Source: UBA9300 sp964577305
Lineage (GTDB): Bacteria; Bacteroidota; Bacteroidia; Bacteroidales; VadinHA17
Assembly (NCBI GenBank): GCA_964577305.1
Contig: CAZNYS010000011.1
Span: 1-64,000, forward strand
Length of the DNA: 64,000 nucleotides
Direction of reading: 5' to 3'
The notes beneath the pieces were generated by a model that was not told the origin of the DNA, searched no databases, and worked only from the letters and a program-made list of their open reading frames with translations. A program made the position numbers and the translations under genes. Positions 16,711-26,922 of the stretch are shown piece after piece; positions within the stretch are counted from its first letter, which is position 1, and every line of letters starts with the position of its first letter.

Positions 16711-18696
16711 ATGGACAGAAATACATTAATCGGATTGGTACTAATGGTCCTTGTTTTTATAGGATTCGGCTTCTATAACAGCAATAAGCTAAAAAAATCA
16801 TACGAATCAGCTTTTATCGAAGCCGATTCATTATACAAGGAAGGTGAATATGAAGCAGCAAAGCTCAAATACCTTAAAGCGCTGGAATTTAAGCCCGGTA
16901 CCCCTGAAGCTGTTAACAGGATCAATGAAATCAACAGGATTATTCAGCCGGATACAATAGTAGGTATACAGGATACTGTACAACAACGGGAGCAGGTTCC
17001 ACAACAGGAAGTGAAGACCGTAGGCGGGGCTGCAGAAACAGAACAACCCATGCAGCCGACAGGCGCTTTTTCTGAAACCTATAATGGTAAACAGGAGTTC
17101 TTTATACTTAAGAATGATATACTGGAAGTAACAATAGCAACTAAAGGAGGGCGTATCTATTCAGCCTTGCTGAAAGATTATACTACTTATGATCAACGCC
17201 CACTGGTACTTTTTGACGGTGACTCTACTAATTTTGGCTTTAAGTTCTTTACAAGTGATAATAAGCGTATCGAAACGAATAATCTGTACTTTAAACCTGT
17301 AAATACATCTCAGGTTACTGATGCTACCAACTCAAAAGCCAGTGCCACATTCAGGTTGGAAGTGTCTGAAAATGAATATATAGAATATGTCTATAGCCTT
17401 GAACCAGACCGTTATATGGTCGATTTTGATGTCAATTTCTTAGGCTTATCAGATATCATGCCTTCAAATATGAACTCTATTTCATTTGACTGGAAATCGT
17501 ATATTCCACAACAGGAGAAGGGAAGACAGAATGAGAATAACTGGGCTAATATCAAATACAAACATTATCAGGATAATGTAGATGGCTTCAGGGACAGAGT
17601 GCATAAAGATTTTGAGGAAGCCGACATAACAACCCCATTAAGGTGGGTGGCGTTCAAGGACCAATTCTTTTCATCAGTATTAATCTCAAGTGGAAGTTTT
17701 ACCAATGCTTATGTGTCGTATACAACCATGCCTGAGGACAGCAAATACCTGAGGTATTGTACCGCCGAGCTTGGACTTCCATTTAATCCCGGTGATAAGG
17801 TTGAGTATGATTTGAAACTCTATTTAGGGCCAAATCATTATAATACTCTTAAAAAATATGATGTTGGACTGGAAGAACTTGTAATGCTGGGTAAAAACGT
17901 CATCAAGTTTTTTAATAAATATGTTATAGTACCTATTTTCAATTGGCTGGATAATTACATAGGGAATTACGGAATAATAATACTGATCCTTACACTGATA
18001 ATAAAAATTGTGCTTTTCCCTCTTACTTTTAAGTCATTCCAGTCGCAGGCCAAGATGAAAGTTTTGAAACCAATGGTTGATGAGATAGGCAAAAAGTATC
18101 CTAAGAAAGATGATGCTATGAAAAAGCAGCAGGCTACAATGGACCTTTATAAGAAGGCCGGTGTAAGCCCGCTTGGAGGATGTCTGCCTATGGCACTGCA
18201 GATGCCCATACTGTTCGCTATGTTCAGGTTTTTCCCAACATCAATAGAATTGAGACAGCAGCCATTCCTTTGGGCGGAGGATCTGTCAACATATGACTCT
18301 ATACTGGACCTTCCATTCAATATACCTATGTATGGTGATCATATAAGCCTGTTTACTCTTCTTATGACAGCATCCACAATTATTACTATGAAGATAAACA
18401 GCCCGTCATCAACGGGGCAGGAGCAGATGCCGGGTATGAAAATGATGACTTATATAATGCCTATTATGTTCATGCTTATATTGAATAACTTTTCAGCCGG
18501 TTTGACATATTATTATTTCCTGGCCAACCTGATAACATTTGGGCAGAATTTGATTTCCAAAAGGTTTATCGATGAAGAAGCTGTGCTGAAAAGACTTAAC
18601 GAGAGCAAGAAAAAGCCATCTAAAAAATCAAAATTCCAACAGCGGCTTGAAGCAGCAGCAAAACAAAGAGGATATCAGCCGCCAAAAAGGAAATAG
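16711..18696 (+). CDS. yidC: Membrane protein insertase YidC with TPR-like insertion
   Basis: Inserts proteins into the inner membrane. 661 residues: TM1 (~5-22), a large periplasmic domain (~125-385) and the C-terminal insertase core ('YGIIILILTLIIKIVLFPLT', 'SPLGGCLPMALQMPILFAMF', 'FSAGLTYYYFLANLITFGQN') with a basic tail. Between TM1 and the periplasmic beta domain, residues ~35-75 form a TPR-like helix pair ('ADSLYKEGEYEAAKLKYLKA') followed by a Gln-rich linker, which is not part of the usual YidC description. It lies after pyrG in the same direction. Confidence 0.96.
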   Translation: MDRNTLIGLVLMVLVFIGFGFYNSNKLKKSYESAFIEADSLYKEGEYEAAKLKYLKALEFKPGTPEAVNRINEINRIIQPDTIVGIQDTVQQREQVPQQEVKTVGGAAETEQPMQPTGAFSETYNGKQEFFILKNDILEVTIATKGGRIYSALLKDYTTYDQRPLVLFDGDSTNFGFKFFTSDNKRIETNNLYFKPVNTSQVTDATNSKASATFRLEVSENEYIEYVYSLEPDRYMVDFDVNFLGLSDIMPSNMNSISFDWKSYIPQQEKGRQNENNWANIKYKHYQDNVDGFRDRVHKDFEEADITTPLRWVAFKDQFFSSVLISSGSFTNAYVSYTTMPEDSKYLRYCTAELGLPFNPGDKVEYDLKLYLGPNHYNTLKKYDVGLEELVMLGKNVIKFFNKYVIVPIFNWLDNYIGNYGIIILILTLIIKIVLFPLTFKSFQSQAKMKVLKPMVDEIGKKYPKKDDAMKKQQATMDLYKKAGVSPLGGCLPMALQMPILFAMFRFFPTSIELRQQPFLWAEDLSTYDSILDLPFNIPMYGDHISLFTLLMTASTIITMKINSPSSTGQEQMPGMKMMTYIMPIMFMLILNNFSAGLTYYYFLANLITFGQNLISKRFIDEEAVLKRLNESKKKPSKKSKFQQRLEAAAKQRGYQPPKRK

Positions 18697-18779
18697 CCTA
18701 TAAAAATATTGCATAAGTAGTAAACATTAATAGTGAGAAATATATTATATACAGCAGCTGACAATAAAAGCATTCTTAA

Positions 18780-19811
18780 ATGGGGAAAAGAGTAAAAATA
18801 AAAGATATAGCTGAGAAGTGTGGTCTTTCAAACACACTCGTTTCTCTTGTGCTTAATGACAAAGCTTCCTTACATGGCATAAAATCTGATACTCAGGAAA
18901 AAGTCCTTTTTATCGCAAGGCAGATGGGGTATTTTGAAGATATGCCGTCAGAAAAAAGAACTGCCCTAACACCAGCTGGAAGCATGGTTGGTATGATAGT
19001 TCCCGATCTACAAAATCACTTCCTGTTCGAAATAGGCCCTCTGCTAAATAAAGCATTCTCAAGTATTGGCCTTACTTTCAGTATTATTTCTAAGAATCAA
19101 AATGAACAAAGGTTTGAAACTATCATCAAAGACCTGAAAAAAATGTTCAGTGGTTTAATACTCTATGGTGATGCTGCCGAGGATATGATAGTACGTACTC
19201 TGAAAAAAACACAGTATCCTTTCGTTGTTCTTGAAAAAAAATTGGCCAGACACAGGTTAAATGAGGTAAACAGTGACTATTTAGAAGCCTGCAGACTGGT
19301 GGCGATGCATATCCTCAGGCTGGGATATAAAAATATATCGGTAATTGAAAATAAGAAGTGCATAAACTGTATGGTTGAAACCAGCACGTTGATAACAAGT
19401 ATACAACATATTATTCCAGATATTAATATTTCAAGACATGCCCTTGGCAGTAATTTGATACTGGATATTACCGATACAGGAGAAGTAGTAAAGGCTCTGC
19501 GCCCACCCGAGGCTTCACAATTATTTGTAGTAAAACATTCCGAGCTTGTATATCCGCTGCTCTCATTTTTCAAAAAGAAGAACATCAGGGTCCCATCCGA
19601 TATTGCTCTAATTGCCATGGATAGCGGTATAGGCTTTAGCTTACTGGATCCCCCTGTCACAAGAATAAACAGGAAATATTCCTCACTGGCACTCAAGACA
19701 TCTCAAATGTTATGGTCTGAGATTAAGAATAATGGCAGAAGTAAGTATAAAAGATCAGTTAAAATCAGCCCTGAATTAATTATTGAAAAGTCATGTGGGG
19801 CTGTATTATGA
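18780..19811 (+). CDS. LacI-family transcriptional regulator
   Basis: 343 residues. An N-terminal LacI HTH ('KIKDIAEKCGLSNTLVSLVL', residues ~6-26) has its hinge region before 'GSMVGMIVPDLQNHFLFEIG', and a periplasmic-binding-protein-like sensor domain follows ('VPSDIALIAMDSGIGFSLLD', 'VTRINRKYSSLA'). It starts a dense co-directional run and ends 17 bases before the transglutaminase gene, so it probably controls this operon in response to a sugar. The ligand cannot be told from sequence. Confidence 0.92.
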   Translation: MGKRVKIKDIAEKCGLSNTLVSLVLNDKASLHGIKSDTQEKVLFIARQMGYFEDMPSEKRTALTPAGSMVGMIVPDLQNHFLFEIGPLLNKAFSSIGLTFSIISKNQNEQRFETIIKDLKKMFSGLILYGDAAEDMIVRTLKKTQYPFVVLEKKLARHRLNEVNSDYLEACRLVAMHILRLGYKNISVIENKKCINCMVETSTLITSIQHIIPDINISRHALGSNLILDITDTGEVVKALRPPEASQLFVVKHSELVYPLLSFFKKKNIRVPSDIALIAMDSGIGFSLLDPPVTRINRKYSSLALKTSQMLWSEIKNNGRSKYKRSVKISPELIIEKSCGAVL

Positions 19812-19828
19812 GTAAATGAAATATTTTT

Positions 19829-22468
19829 ATGAAAACAAAGCTATATCCTTTAATGGCCTTTTTTTTTCTTTCTGTCATATCATGTAATAATAGACATCTT
19901 ATTAAAGACAGTGAATACCTGGACAAATTGAATAATAAATTCCTAGAACGAAGAGAACTATTTTCGGGCAGGGATAACCAATTGTTCTCAGTTTTTGACC
20001 AGGATCTAAGCCAGGAGGAATCAGAAGCTTTGAAGTTTCTTTTTGCATACATGCCCCTATGTGATGTGGCTGACTATAATGGCAGGTTTTTCCTTGACAA
20101 TATAAGATTATCACTTAAAGTGCGGGAGCAGACAAAATGGGGTAACAGTATACCTGAAAACATTTATCTCCATTATGTTCTGCCCCTGAGAGTGAACAAT
20201 GAAAACCTTGACTCCTTCAGGATAGCTTATTATGATGAAATTCTTGACCGCATTGGCAACTGTAAAAGCATAGAAGAAGCGGCACTTGAAATTAATCACT
20301 GGTGCCATGAAAAGGTATCTTATCAGCCTGCCGATATCAGGACTTCGGCACCTATGGCTACTATTTTATCGGCCAGGGGGAGGTGTGGAGAAGAATCTAC
20401 CTTTACAGTAGCGGCTTTACGTACTGCCGGTATCCCTGCCCGACAGATTTATACCCCGAGATGGGCTCATAGCGATGATAACCATGCATGGGTTGAAGTA
20501 TGGGTAAATAGCGAATGGAAATACCTTGGGGCATGTGAGCCTGAACCTGTGCTCGACCGTGGCTGGTTCACCGAGCCGGCACGAAGGGCAATGCTCACAC
20601 ATACAAAGGCTTTTGGCTTGTACAGGGGTGATGAAAGCCTGGTAAAAAACGGAAAGAACTATTCAGAGATAAACACTCTGTCAAAGTATGCAAGGACAAA
20701 AATAATCAGCATAAAAGTTATTGATCCTGATCAAAATGTTGTTGACAGAGCATTGGTAGAACCCAGACTCTATAATTATGCTGAATTTTATCCTCTGGCA
20801 GAAATTCAAACTGCTGAAAATGGCTTGTGTCAGTTCGAAACAGGACTGGGGGATCTTATAATATGGGCACGTAAAGACAACTGCTTCGGCTTTAAAAAGA
20901 TAACAGTTGCTGAGACAGATACCGTGATAATAACACTTGGAACACATGCTGATATAAAAGATTATTATGAATTTGATATGCAGGCACCTTTAAAGCACAC
21001 ACCTTATCCTGATACACTTTCAGAGCAGTTGAAAATTATAAATAAGGAAAGACTGAGAAAGGAAGACAGTATACGTCATGCTTATATTGATACATGGATG
21101 GATGATAAACAGGCAGTGGAGCTTGCTGTTGCAATGGGACTTGATACCATGCAGGTAAAGGATATAATACACAGAAGCATGGGTAATTATAAAGAGATAT
21201 CCCGGATGATCAGGTCAACACCAAAGGAATACAGTGATATCCTCATGGAACTGCTTGAAGTTATTTCTGATAAGGACCTGAGAGATACCAGGGCATCTGT
21301 TCTTGAAGATCATCTGCTTAATGTAACAGGCTATTTAATCTCAGATGACTATCCTGAAGAAATATTTGCAGAATATGTTCTGAATCCACGTATATCATTT
21401 GAAATAATAAAACCATGGAGATCATATATTCGTGGCTATTTTGAAAGTGAGACAGCTGATGCATTCATACGGAATCCTTATATGCTTGCTGACTGGATAG
21501 TTGCTAATATAAAACTGACCAGTGAGGCAAATTATTATAATGTACCCGTATGCCCGGCTGGAGTGCTTGAGACCTGTTATGCCGATGTGCTCTCCCGTAA
21601 TATACTGTTCATTGCATGCTGCAGATCTTATGGCATTCCGGCGAGGATTGAGCAAGGAACCAGGATACCTCAATTTTACCATAAAGGTATGTGGAATGAT
21701 GTGCATTTTGATGATAATAAATATGAAGGAAGGGAGGATGCTTATCTTGCTTTTTCTTATGAGGGAGGCATTCCGGTACCTGAGTATTATATTCATTTCA
21801 TCCTGGCAAGATTTGAAAAAGGCAGATATATTACACTGGATTACGATTATAACAGGAAAATAACTTCATTTGATGGTTATTTGTCCCTGCCGGAAGGAAA
21901 ATATATGCTTGTTACTGGAAACAGAACAGATGAATTAACTGTCCTGAGTTCTGTTAGATTTTTTGATCTCGAAGCAGGAGAAAGGAAAACAGTTAAAATA
22001 GAATTGAGAAAGCAGATAAAACCTGCCCTGGTAATGGGAAAAATTGACCTTGACCAGGCTTTTGAACATGATAGTATCAAAAGAAACCTGGCAGCTTACG
22101 CAGACACTGGACTAATAATTATATGGATAGATAATGATAAGGAACCAAGTAAACATATACTTAACGATATACCCCTTGTTAGGAAAGAATTTGATGAGCT
22201 GGGTTGCCAGCTTATTTTTCTGTCCGCCCCTTTCTTAAAAAGCGCTTCATATAAGCCTGAACTGGTCAAAGGATTACCGGGAAAATCATTGTTTGGTTTT
22301 GATGAGGATCTGAGTATACTCAAATCTGTTTATGGAAGATCACCCACTGAAATTCAAATGCCGTTCGTTTTGTATACTGATAATCACGGCAATATTTATT
22401 ATAAGTCTGAAGGCTATCGTATAGGTATAGGAGAACAAATTCTGAAAAGTATTTTAAACAGTAAATAA
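19829..22468 (+). CDS. Transglutaminase-like lipoprotein with second degenerate module and thioredoxin-like tail
   Basis: 879 residues. The lipobox 'LSVISC' marks it as an exported lipoprotein. The first transglutaminase-like module has C186 ('GRCGEES') and H219 ('DDNHAWVEVWV'), while the third position is in 'LGACEPEPVLDRGWF', the form seen in the PUL-linked Bacteroidetes family. A second, similar region ('VLSRNILFIACCRSYGIPAR', 'GMWNDVHFDDN') looks like a degenerate copy. The C-terminal ~140 residues ('ADTGLIIIWIDNDKEPSKHI') resemble a thioredoxin-like fold without a CxxC. Proteins of this kind accompany GH92 mannosidases, probably acting on peptide parts of glycoproteins; substrate and reaction (hydrolase versus transferase) are not known. 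The GH92 gene follows after one base. Confidence 0.85.
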   Translation: MKTKLYPLMAFFFLSVISCNNRHLIKDSEYLDKLNNKFLERRELFSGRDNQLFSVFDQDLSQEESEALKFLFAYMPLCDVADYNGRFFLDNIRLSLKVREQTKWGNSIPENIYLHYVLPLRVNNENLDSFRIAYYDEILDRIGNCKSIEEAALEINHWCHEKVSYQPADIRTSAPMATILSARGRCGEESTFTVAALRTAGIPARQIYTPRWAHSDDNHAWVEVWVNSEWKYLGACEPEPVLDRGWFTEPARRAMLTHTKAFGLYRGDESLVKNGKNYSEINTLSKYARTKIISIKVIDPDQNVVDRALVEPRLYNYAEFYPLAEIQTAENGLCQFETGLGDLIIWARKDNCFGFKKITVAETDTVIITLGTHADIKDYYEFDMQAPLKHTPYPDTLSEQLKIINKERLRKEDSIRHAYIDTWMDDKQAVELAVAMGLDTMQVKDIIHRSMGNYKEISRMIRSTPKEYSDILMELLEVISDKDLRDTRASVLEDHLLNVTGYLISDDYPEEIFAEYVLNPRISFEIIKPWRSYIRGYFESETADAFIRNPYMLADWIVANIKLTSEANYYNVPVCPAGVLETCYADVLSRNILFIACCRSYGIPARIEQGTRIPQFYHKGMWNDVHFDDNKYEGREDAYLAFSYEGGIPVPEYYIHFILARFEKGRYITLDYDYNRKITSFDGYLSLPEGKYMLVTGNRTDELTVLSSVRFFDLEAGERKTVKIELRKQIKPALVMGKIDLDQAFEHDSIKRNLAAYADTGLIIIWIDNDKEPSKHILNDIPLVRKEFDELGCQLIFLSAPFLKSASYKPELVKGLPGKSLFGFDEDLSILKSVYGRSPTEIQMPFVLYTDNHGNIYYKSEGYRIGIGEQILKSILNSK

Positions 22469-22469
22469 T

Positions 22470-24671
22470 ATGAAGAAGCTCAATATCATTATTTTACTGA
22501 TTCTCTTAATGATTATCGGTTCCTGTAATAATAAACAAGGTTTTGAACCGGTTAACTATGTTGATCCATTTATAGGTACAGCATATCACGGCCATGTATT
22601 CCCGGGGGCAACAGTGCCTTTCGGAATGGTTCAGCTGAGCCCTGATAATGGGACCAATGGATGGGACTGGTGTTCAGGTTATCATTATTCTGATACCGTA
22701 ATTGCCGGATTTGGACATACCCATCTTTCAGGAACGGGTATAGGTGATCTGACCGATATTGTATTCCTGCCATCAATGAACGAATTCAAAGAAGGATACA
22801 GCGATGAAAGATCATCCATTGCTCAAGAAAACAGGTCTTCATTCAGTCATGATAACGAAGAAGCAGAACCAGGATATTATTCTGTAAAGCTGGATAATGG
22901 AGTAACTGTTTGTCTTACAGCTACTAAAAGAGCAGGTTTCCAGAAATATATTGCTGAACGTGACGGTATAATGAATATACTTCTTGACCTGGGCTTTGCT
23001 ATAAACTGGGATAGACCTGTTGAATGCTCTGTCGTATTTGACGGGGATATGCTGAAGGGTAAAAGGATATCAACAGGCTGGGCATCCCGGCAGTACCAGT
23101 ATTTCGCTACCATGTTTTCCGAGGAACCTGTAATGGTTAAAGGGATTAAAGAAGGAAAATTCAGTGACAATCTAACAGTCGAAGGCGAAAAGGCAGGTAT
23201 GATACTGTCATTCAATGTTCAGAAAGGAGATGAGATCCTGGTCAAGACAGGTCTTTCAGCAGTGGATGAAGAAGGAGCTGAAAAAAACCTGCAAACAGAA
23301 ATTCCCGGATGGGATTTTAACCGGGTCAGAAAATCAGCATCGTCTGAATGGAATAAGGAATTATCGGTTATTAATGCTTCTGTAAGCGATCCTGAAGTGC
23401 TTAAAGTGTTTTATACAGCCATGTATCATAGCATGATTGCTCCATATATCTATTCAGACCTTGACGGTCGCTACAGGGGAGCAGATGGTAAAATTCACCA
23501 ATCTGATAAATTTACCAACTATACAGTTTTCTCATTATGGGATACCTTCAGGGCAGCTCATCCTTTATTTACCGTGGTGCAGCCTGGGAGGGTAGCTGAT
23601 ATGATAAATGCTATGCTGAATATTTACCTTGAGCAGGGGAAACTCCCGGTCTGGTCGCTCATGGCTAATGAGACGAATACAATGATAGGATATCATTCAG
23701 TGCCGGTAATTGCTGATGCTATAACAAAAGGGATAGAAGGTTTTGATTATGAACTTGCCTTTGAAGCTGCGAAACATTCATCATTGCTTGATTTTGAGGG
23801 CCTTGATCATTTCAGGGAATACGGATATATACCGGCTGACCTGGAAAATGAATCTGTATCAAAAACACTTGAATATTGTTATGACGACTGGTGTATAGCA
23901 CAGATGGCCATGATTCTCGGTAAAGAAGAGGAATATGATCAATATATAAAACGGTCAGCTTATTACAAAAACCTGTTTGATGCTGAAACAGGCTTTATAC
24001 GGGGAAAATTATCAGACGGCAGATGGAAAATCCCATTTGACCCCTTATATTCCAGCCATCGCCAGGATGAATATACAGAGGGGAATGCATGGCAATACAC
24101 ATGGTTTGTGCCTCATGATGTAAACGGCCTGGCAGAATTGATGGGTGGCAAATCCCTGCTTCTTCAGAAACTGGATTCCCTGTTCCTTCAGGAAGAAGGG
24201 GTAACAGGAGAAAATGCATCCTCGGATATTTCAGGCCTGATAGGAGCGTATGCACATGGTAATGAACCCGGACATCATACCGCTTATATGTTCAGTATGG
24301 CAGGTAAACCTCACAGGACAGGGGAAATTGTGCGAAGAATTATGACCGAGATGTACCATACCGGAAAAGATGGTTTATGCGGTAACGAGGACTGCGGAGA
24401 GATGTCAGCCTGGTATGTATTTTCAGCTTTGGGATTATATCCTTTCAACCCTGCTGACGGAAAATACGTGTTTGGCAGCCCCCTGCTCGATGAAGCTGTT
24501 ATAAGCCTTCCGGAAAATAAGGTATTTATTATAAGAGCTGTAAACAATAGTCCTGCAAATCTATACGTTAGCAGTGTTTCATTAAACGGTGAAGTCATTA
24601 ACCGTAACTACATAAGCCATGAAGAACTTATGGCCGGCGGATTACTGGTTTTTACAATGAGTAATGAATAA
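22470..24671 (+). CDS. GH92 alpha-mannosidase lipoprotein
   Basis: 733 residues with lipobox 'MIIGSC'. The GH92 N-terminal beta domain is recognisable from 'VNYVDPFIGTAYHGHVFPGA' and 'FGMVQLSPDNGT', and the (alpha/alpha)6 domain from 'WDTFRAAHPLF', 'GNAWQYTWFVPHDVNGL', 'GNEPGHHTAYMF' and 'CGNEDCGEMSAWYVFSALGL', which holds the family's conserved acidic catalytic residues. GH92 enzymes are Ca-dependent exo-alpha-mannosidases acting on N-glycan or yeast mannan linkages; linkage preference cannot be assigned. It overlaps the following protease gene by 8 bases, so translation is probably coupled. Confidence 0.96.
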   Translation: MKKLNIIILLILLMIIGSCNNKQGFEPVNYVDPFIGTAYHGHVFPGATVPFGMVQLSPDNGTNGWDWCSGYHYSDTVIAGFGHTHLSGTGIGDLTDIVFLPSMNEFKEGYSDERSSIAQENRSSFSHDNEEAEPGYYSVKLDNGVTVCLTATKRAGFQKYIAERDGIMNILLDLGFAINWDRPVECSVVFDGDMLKGKRISTGWASRQYQYFATMFSEEPVMVKGIKEGKFSDNLTVEGEKAGMILSFNVQKGDEILVKTGLSAVDEEGAEKNLQTEIPGWDFNRVRKSASSEWNKELSVINASVSDPEVLKVFYTAMYHSMIAPYIYSDLDGRYRGADGKIHQSDKFTNYTVFSLWDTFRAAHPLFTVVQPGRVADMINAMLNIYLEQGKLPVWSLMANETNTMIGYHSVPVIADAITKGIEGFDYELAFEAAKHSSLLDFEGLDHFREYGYIPADLENESVSKTLEYCYDDWCIAQMAMILGKEEEYDQYIKRSAYYKNLFDAETGFIRGKLSDGRWKIPFDPLYSSHRQDEYTEGNAWQYTWFVPHDVNGLAELMGGKSLLLQKLDSLFLQEEGVTGENASSDISGLIGAYAHGNEPGHHTAYMFSMAGKPHRTGEIVRRIMTEMYHTGKDGLCGNEDCGEMSAWYVFSALGLYPFNPADGKYVFGSPLLDEAVISLPENKVFIIRAVNNSPANLYVSSVSLNGEVINRNYISHEELMAGGLLVFTMSNE

Positions 24672-26919
24672 CCCTGCATATTGGCAGGTACCGGGTTTTA
24701 TTATGAATACTTATTTCCCCATATCACACAATATTTCAGGCCAGTGCTGGTTTATTACCAAGTGTTTGATATTTAACATGTTACTAGCCTTATCATTTAA
24801 TGGATTCTCCCAGATAGTATATAGCCCCGGATGGCCAGATAAAGATAAAATAGTCTTTTCCAATGCCATACTGAAGGAAATATACTTTGACAATAATGTA
24901 ATCGACAGTATGCGTATCGCATTCTACGAAATCCCGGGAAATACAACATTTGCTGTTAAACGTGCTGTCAATTATACTCCTGAAAACTCAGGAAAGGTGA
25001 TCAAAAATGAAGCAGGGGAGAGGGTTTGGTATCTCAGGATCAGATCTAAAGGTGCAAAATCTCTTAATATCATATTCAGTGATTACAGGCTGCTGAAAGA
25101 TGAAAAAGTTTTTGTTTATGATAACATGATGCAATCACTTAGAGGTCCTTTTACATGGCGTAACAATAAACTGGCAGGTGGGCTGGCAATCATTCCTGTT
25201 GCAGGTGAAGAAATCATTGTTGAATATCATATGAAAGCTCCTTACGGGAACAATCGTCTGGAGATAGGGCAGGTAGCATATGATTATATAGGAATAATGG
25301 GTCAGGATCAGTCAAAGGATATATATTACGGTAATTCCCAGCCCTGTAATGTTGATATCATCTGTGAGTCAGGTGATGAATGGCAGGTAGAGAAAAATTC
25401 AGTGGTAAGAATAATTGCAGGTGGAACGGAGCTGGGTAGCGGTTTCCTGGTAAATAATACAAGAGGTGAAAATCTGGCTTTTGTTGTAACGGCTAATCAC
25501 GTAATAAGAACTCCGGAGAATGCAATAAATTCAATCTATGTATTCAGGTATGAAAGTCCATATTGCGATGGCCCGGATGGGTTAACAGATTACAGCCTGT
25601 CAGGAGCCGAGATGATGGCCGAGGATACAAGCACTGACTTTACAATAGTCAGGCTTGATGATTTTCCTCCTATCACATACAAGCCATATCTGGCAGGCTG
25701 GGATGTCAGAGGCGTAATACCGGCCAGCACCGTTACTATTCACCATCCTTCAGGAGATGTTAAAAAAATCAGTACCGACAATGACTCTCCTGTTATTGCT
25801 ACATTTCAGGACTTGTACCAGAACGGGTTCTGGAAAGTGCTGCAATGGGATGAAGGAACTACCGAAGGAGGTTCATCAGGATCCCCATTATTCGATCAGA
25901 ACCACAGGGTGGTTGGTTTTCTTACAGGAGGTGAAGCAGTATGTGGGAACAGTGTGAATGACTATTTTGCACGTCTGGATGTAGCTTATGACATCAGTCC
26001 TGATATTCATAAAAGCCTGAAACCATGGCTCGATCCTGCAAGGTCCGGCTTACAGGTACTTGATGGTCGAGACCCATACGGGGAGATTAAGTCAGAATTT
26101 GATACCCTGTGTAATTGTGCCGGAGATGAGCGGGACCTTACTGAATATGAACTCCCCGGTACAGGGTATACAACCGGATTTAACAGTGACAGTATAATAA
26201 TGTATGCAGAGAAATTTACTGTAGATGCAGGGAAGGAGATTACAGAGGTGATAATGGAAATAGGCGACCGCAGACTCATTCAGAATAATGACAGTATTAC
26301 AATATTTATTATGTCCGGAATTACAAAGCCAGAATCGGTTATAGCCCGCCGTTCAATATTTATCAGGGAAGCCCTGGATTCCTCTGATTTACACTTCGAC
26401 TTTTTTACTTCTATACCGCTGCCCGAGGTATTTTTTGTTACCTGGCACCTGTGGTACAGGGAGCAGGCTCAGGATGAACAGCAACAATTCGCTGTTTTTC
26501 ACGGGGCACCTGTAAGTATTTCTGAGAACACAGCATATTTCAAAGACCTGATAAACTGGTATCCGTTTTATGATCATCCATACCAGCCTGATGCGTTGAA
26601 TTTATGCGTTAAGGTAATTACTGCTGATAGTACTTTATATACTAATATTGATATCGTTCCCGAAAATAAAGAAATGGGATATATATATCCCAATCCGGTT
26701 TCTCAAATACTGAAGATAAAAATGCTGGATAAAAATCTTGGTGAGATCAGGTATTCAGTAATTGATTATTCAGGAATAACAGCCATTGAAGGATATTTTC
26801 AAAACAATGGTTCGGGATCTGTTTTTGAGCTCGATGTGTCAACACTCCATCCAGGTATATATTACCTAACACTTGAGAATGATTATAGTTATGCTGTTTA
26901 CAAACTGATCAGAAAATAG
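24664..26919 (+). CDS. T9SS-exported trypsin-like serine protease
   Basis: 751 residues counted from ATG 24664; ATG 24703 is an alternative start. The signal sequence core is 'MLLALSFNGFSQ' near residues 39-50. The trypsin-like triad is visible as H279 ('VVTANHVIR'), D325 ('DTSTDFTIVRLDD') and S405 ('EGGSSGSPLFD'). An N-terminal ~200-residue beta domain precedes it and a beta domain follows. The last ~80 residues form a T9SS type-A sorting domain ('MGYIYPNPVSQILKI' to 'HPGIYYLTLENDYSYAVYKL'). It should be secreted through the outer membrane. Its position between the mannosidase and the ABC importer suggests breakdown of glycoproteins outside the cell. Confidence 0.9.
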   Translation: MNNPAYWQVPGFIMNTYFPISHNISGQCWFITKCLIFNMLLALSFNGFSQIVYSPGWPDKDKIVFSNAILKEIYFDNNVIDSMRIAFYEIPGNTTFAVKRAVNYTPENSGKVIKNEAGERVWYLRIRSKGAKSLNIIFSDYRLLKDEKVFVYDNMMQSLRGPFTWRNNKLAGGLAIIPVAGEEIIVEYHMKAPYGNNRLEIGQVAYDYIGIMGQDQSKDIYYGNSQPCNVDIICESGDEWQVEKNSVVRIIAGGTELGSGFLVNNTRGENLAFVVTANHVIRTPENAINSIYVFRYESPYCDGPDGLTDYSLSGAEMMAEDTSTDFTIVRLDDFPPITYKPYLAGWDVRGVIPASTVTIHHPSGDVKKISTDNDSPVIATFQDLYQNGFWKVLQWDEGTTEGGSSGSPLFDQNHRVVGFLTGGEAVCGNSVNDYFARLDVAYDISPDIHKSLKPWLDPARSGLQVLDGRDPYGEIKSEFDTLCNCAGDERDLTEYELPGTGYTTGFNSDSIIMYAEKFTVDAGKEITEVIMEIGDRRLIQNNDSITIFIMSGITKPESVIARRSIFIREALDSSDLHFDFFTSIPLPEVFFVTWHLWYREQAQDEQQQFAVFHGAPVSISENTAYFKDLINWYPFYDHPYQPDALNLCVKVITADSTLYTNIDIVPENKEMGYIYPNPVSQILKIKMLDKNLGEIRYSVIDYSGITAIEGYFQNNGSGSVFELDVSTLHPGIYYLTLENDYSYAVYKLIRK

Positions 26920-26922
26920 TAT

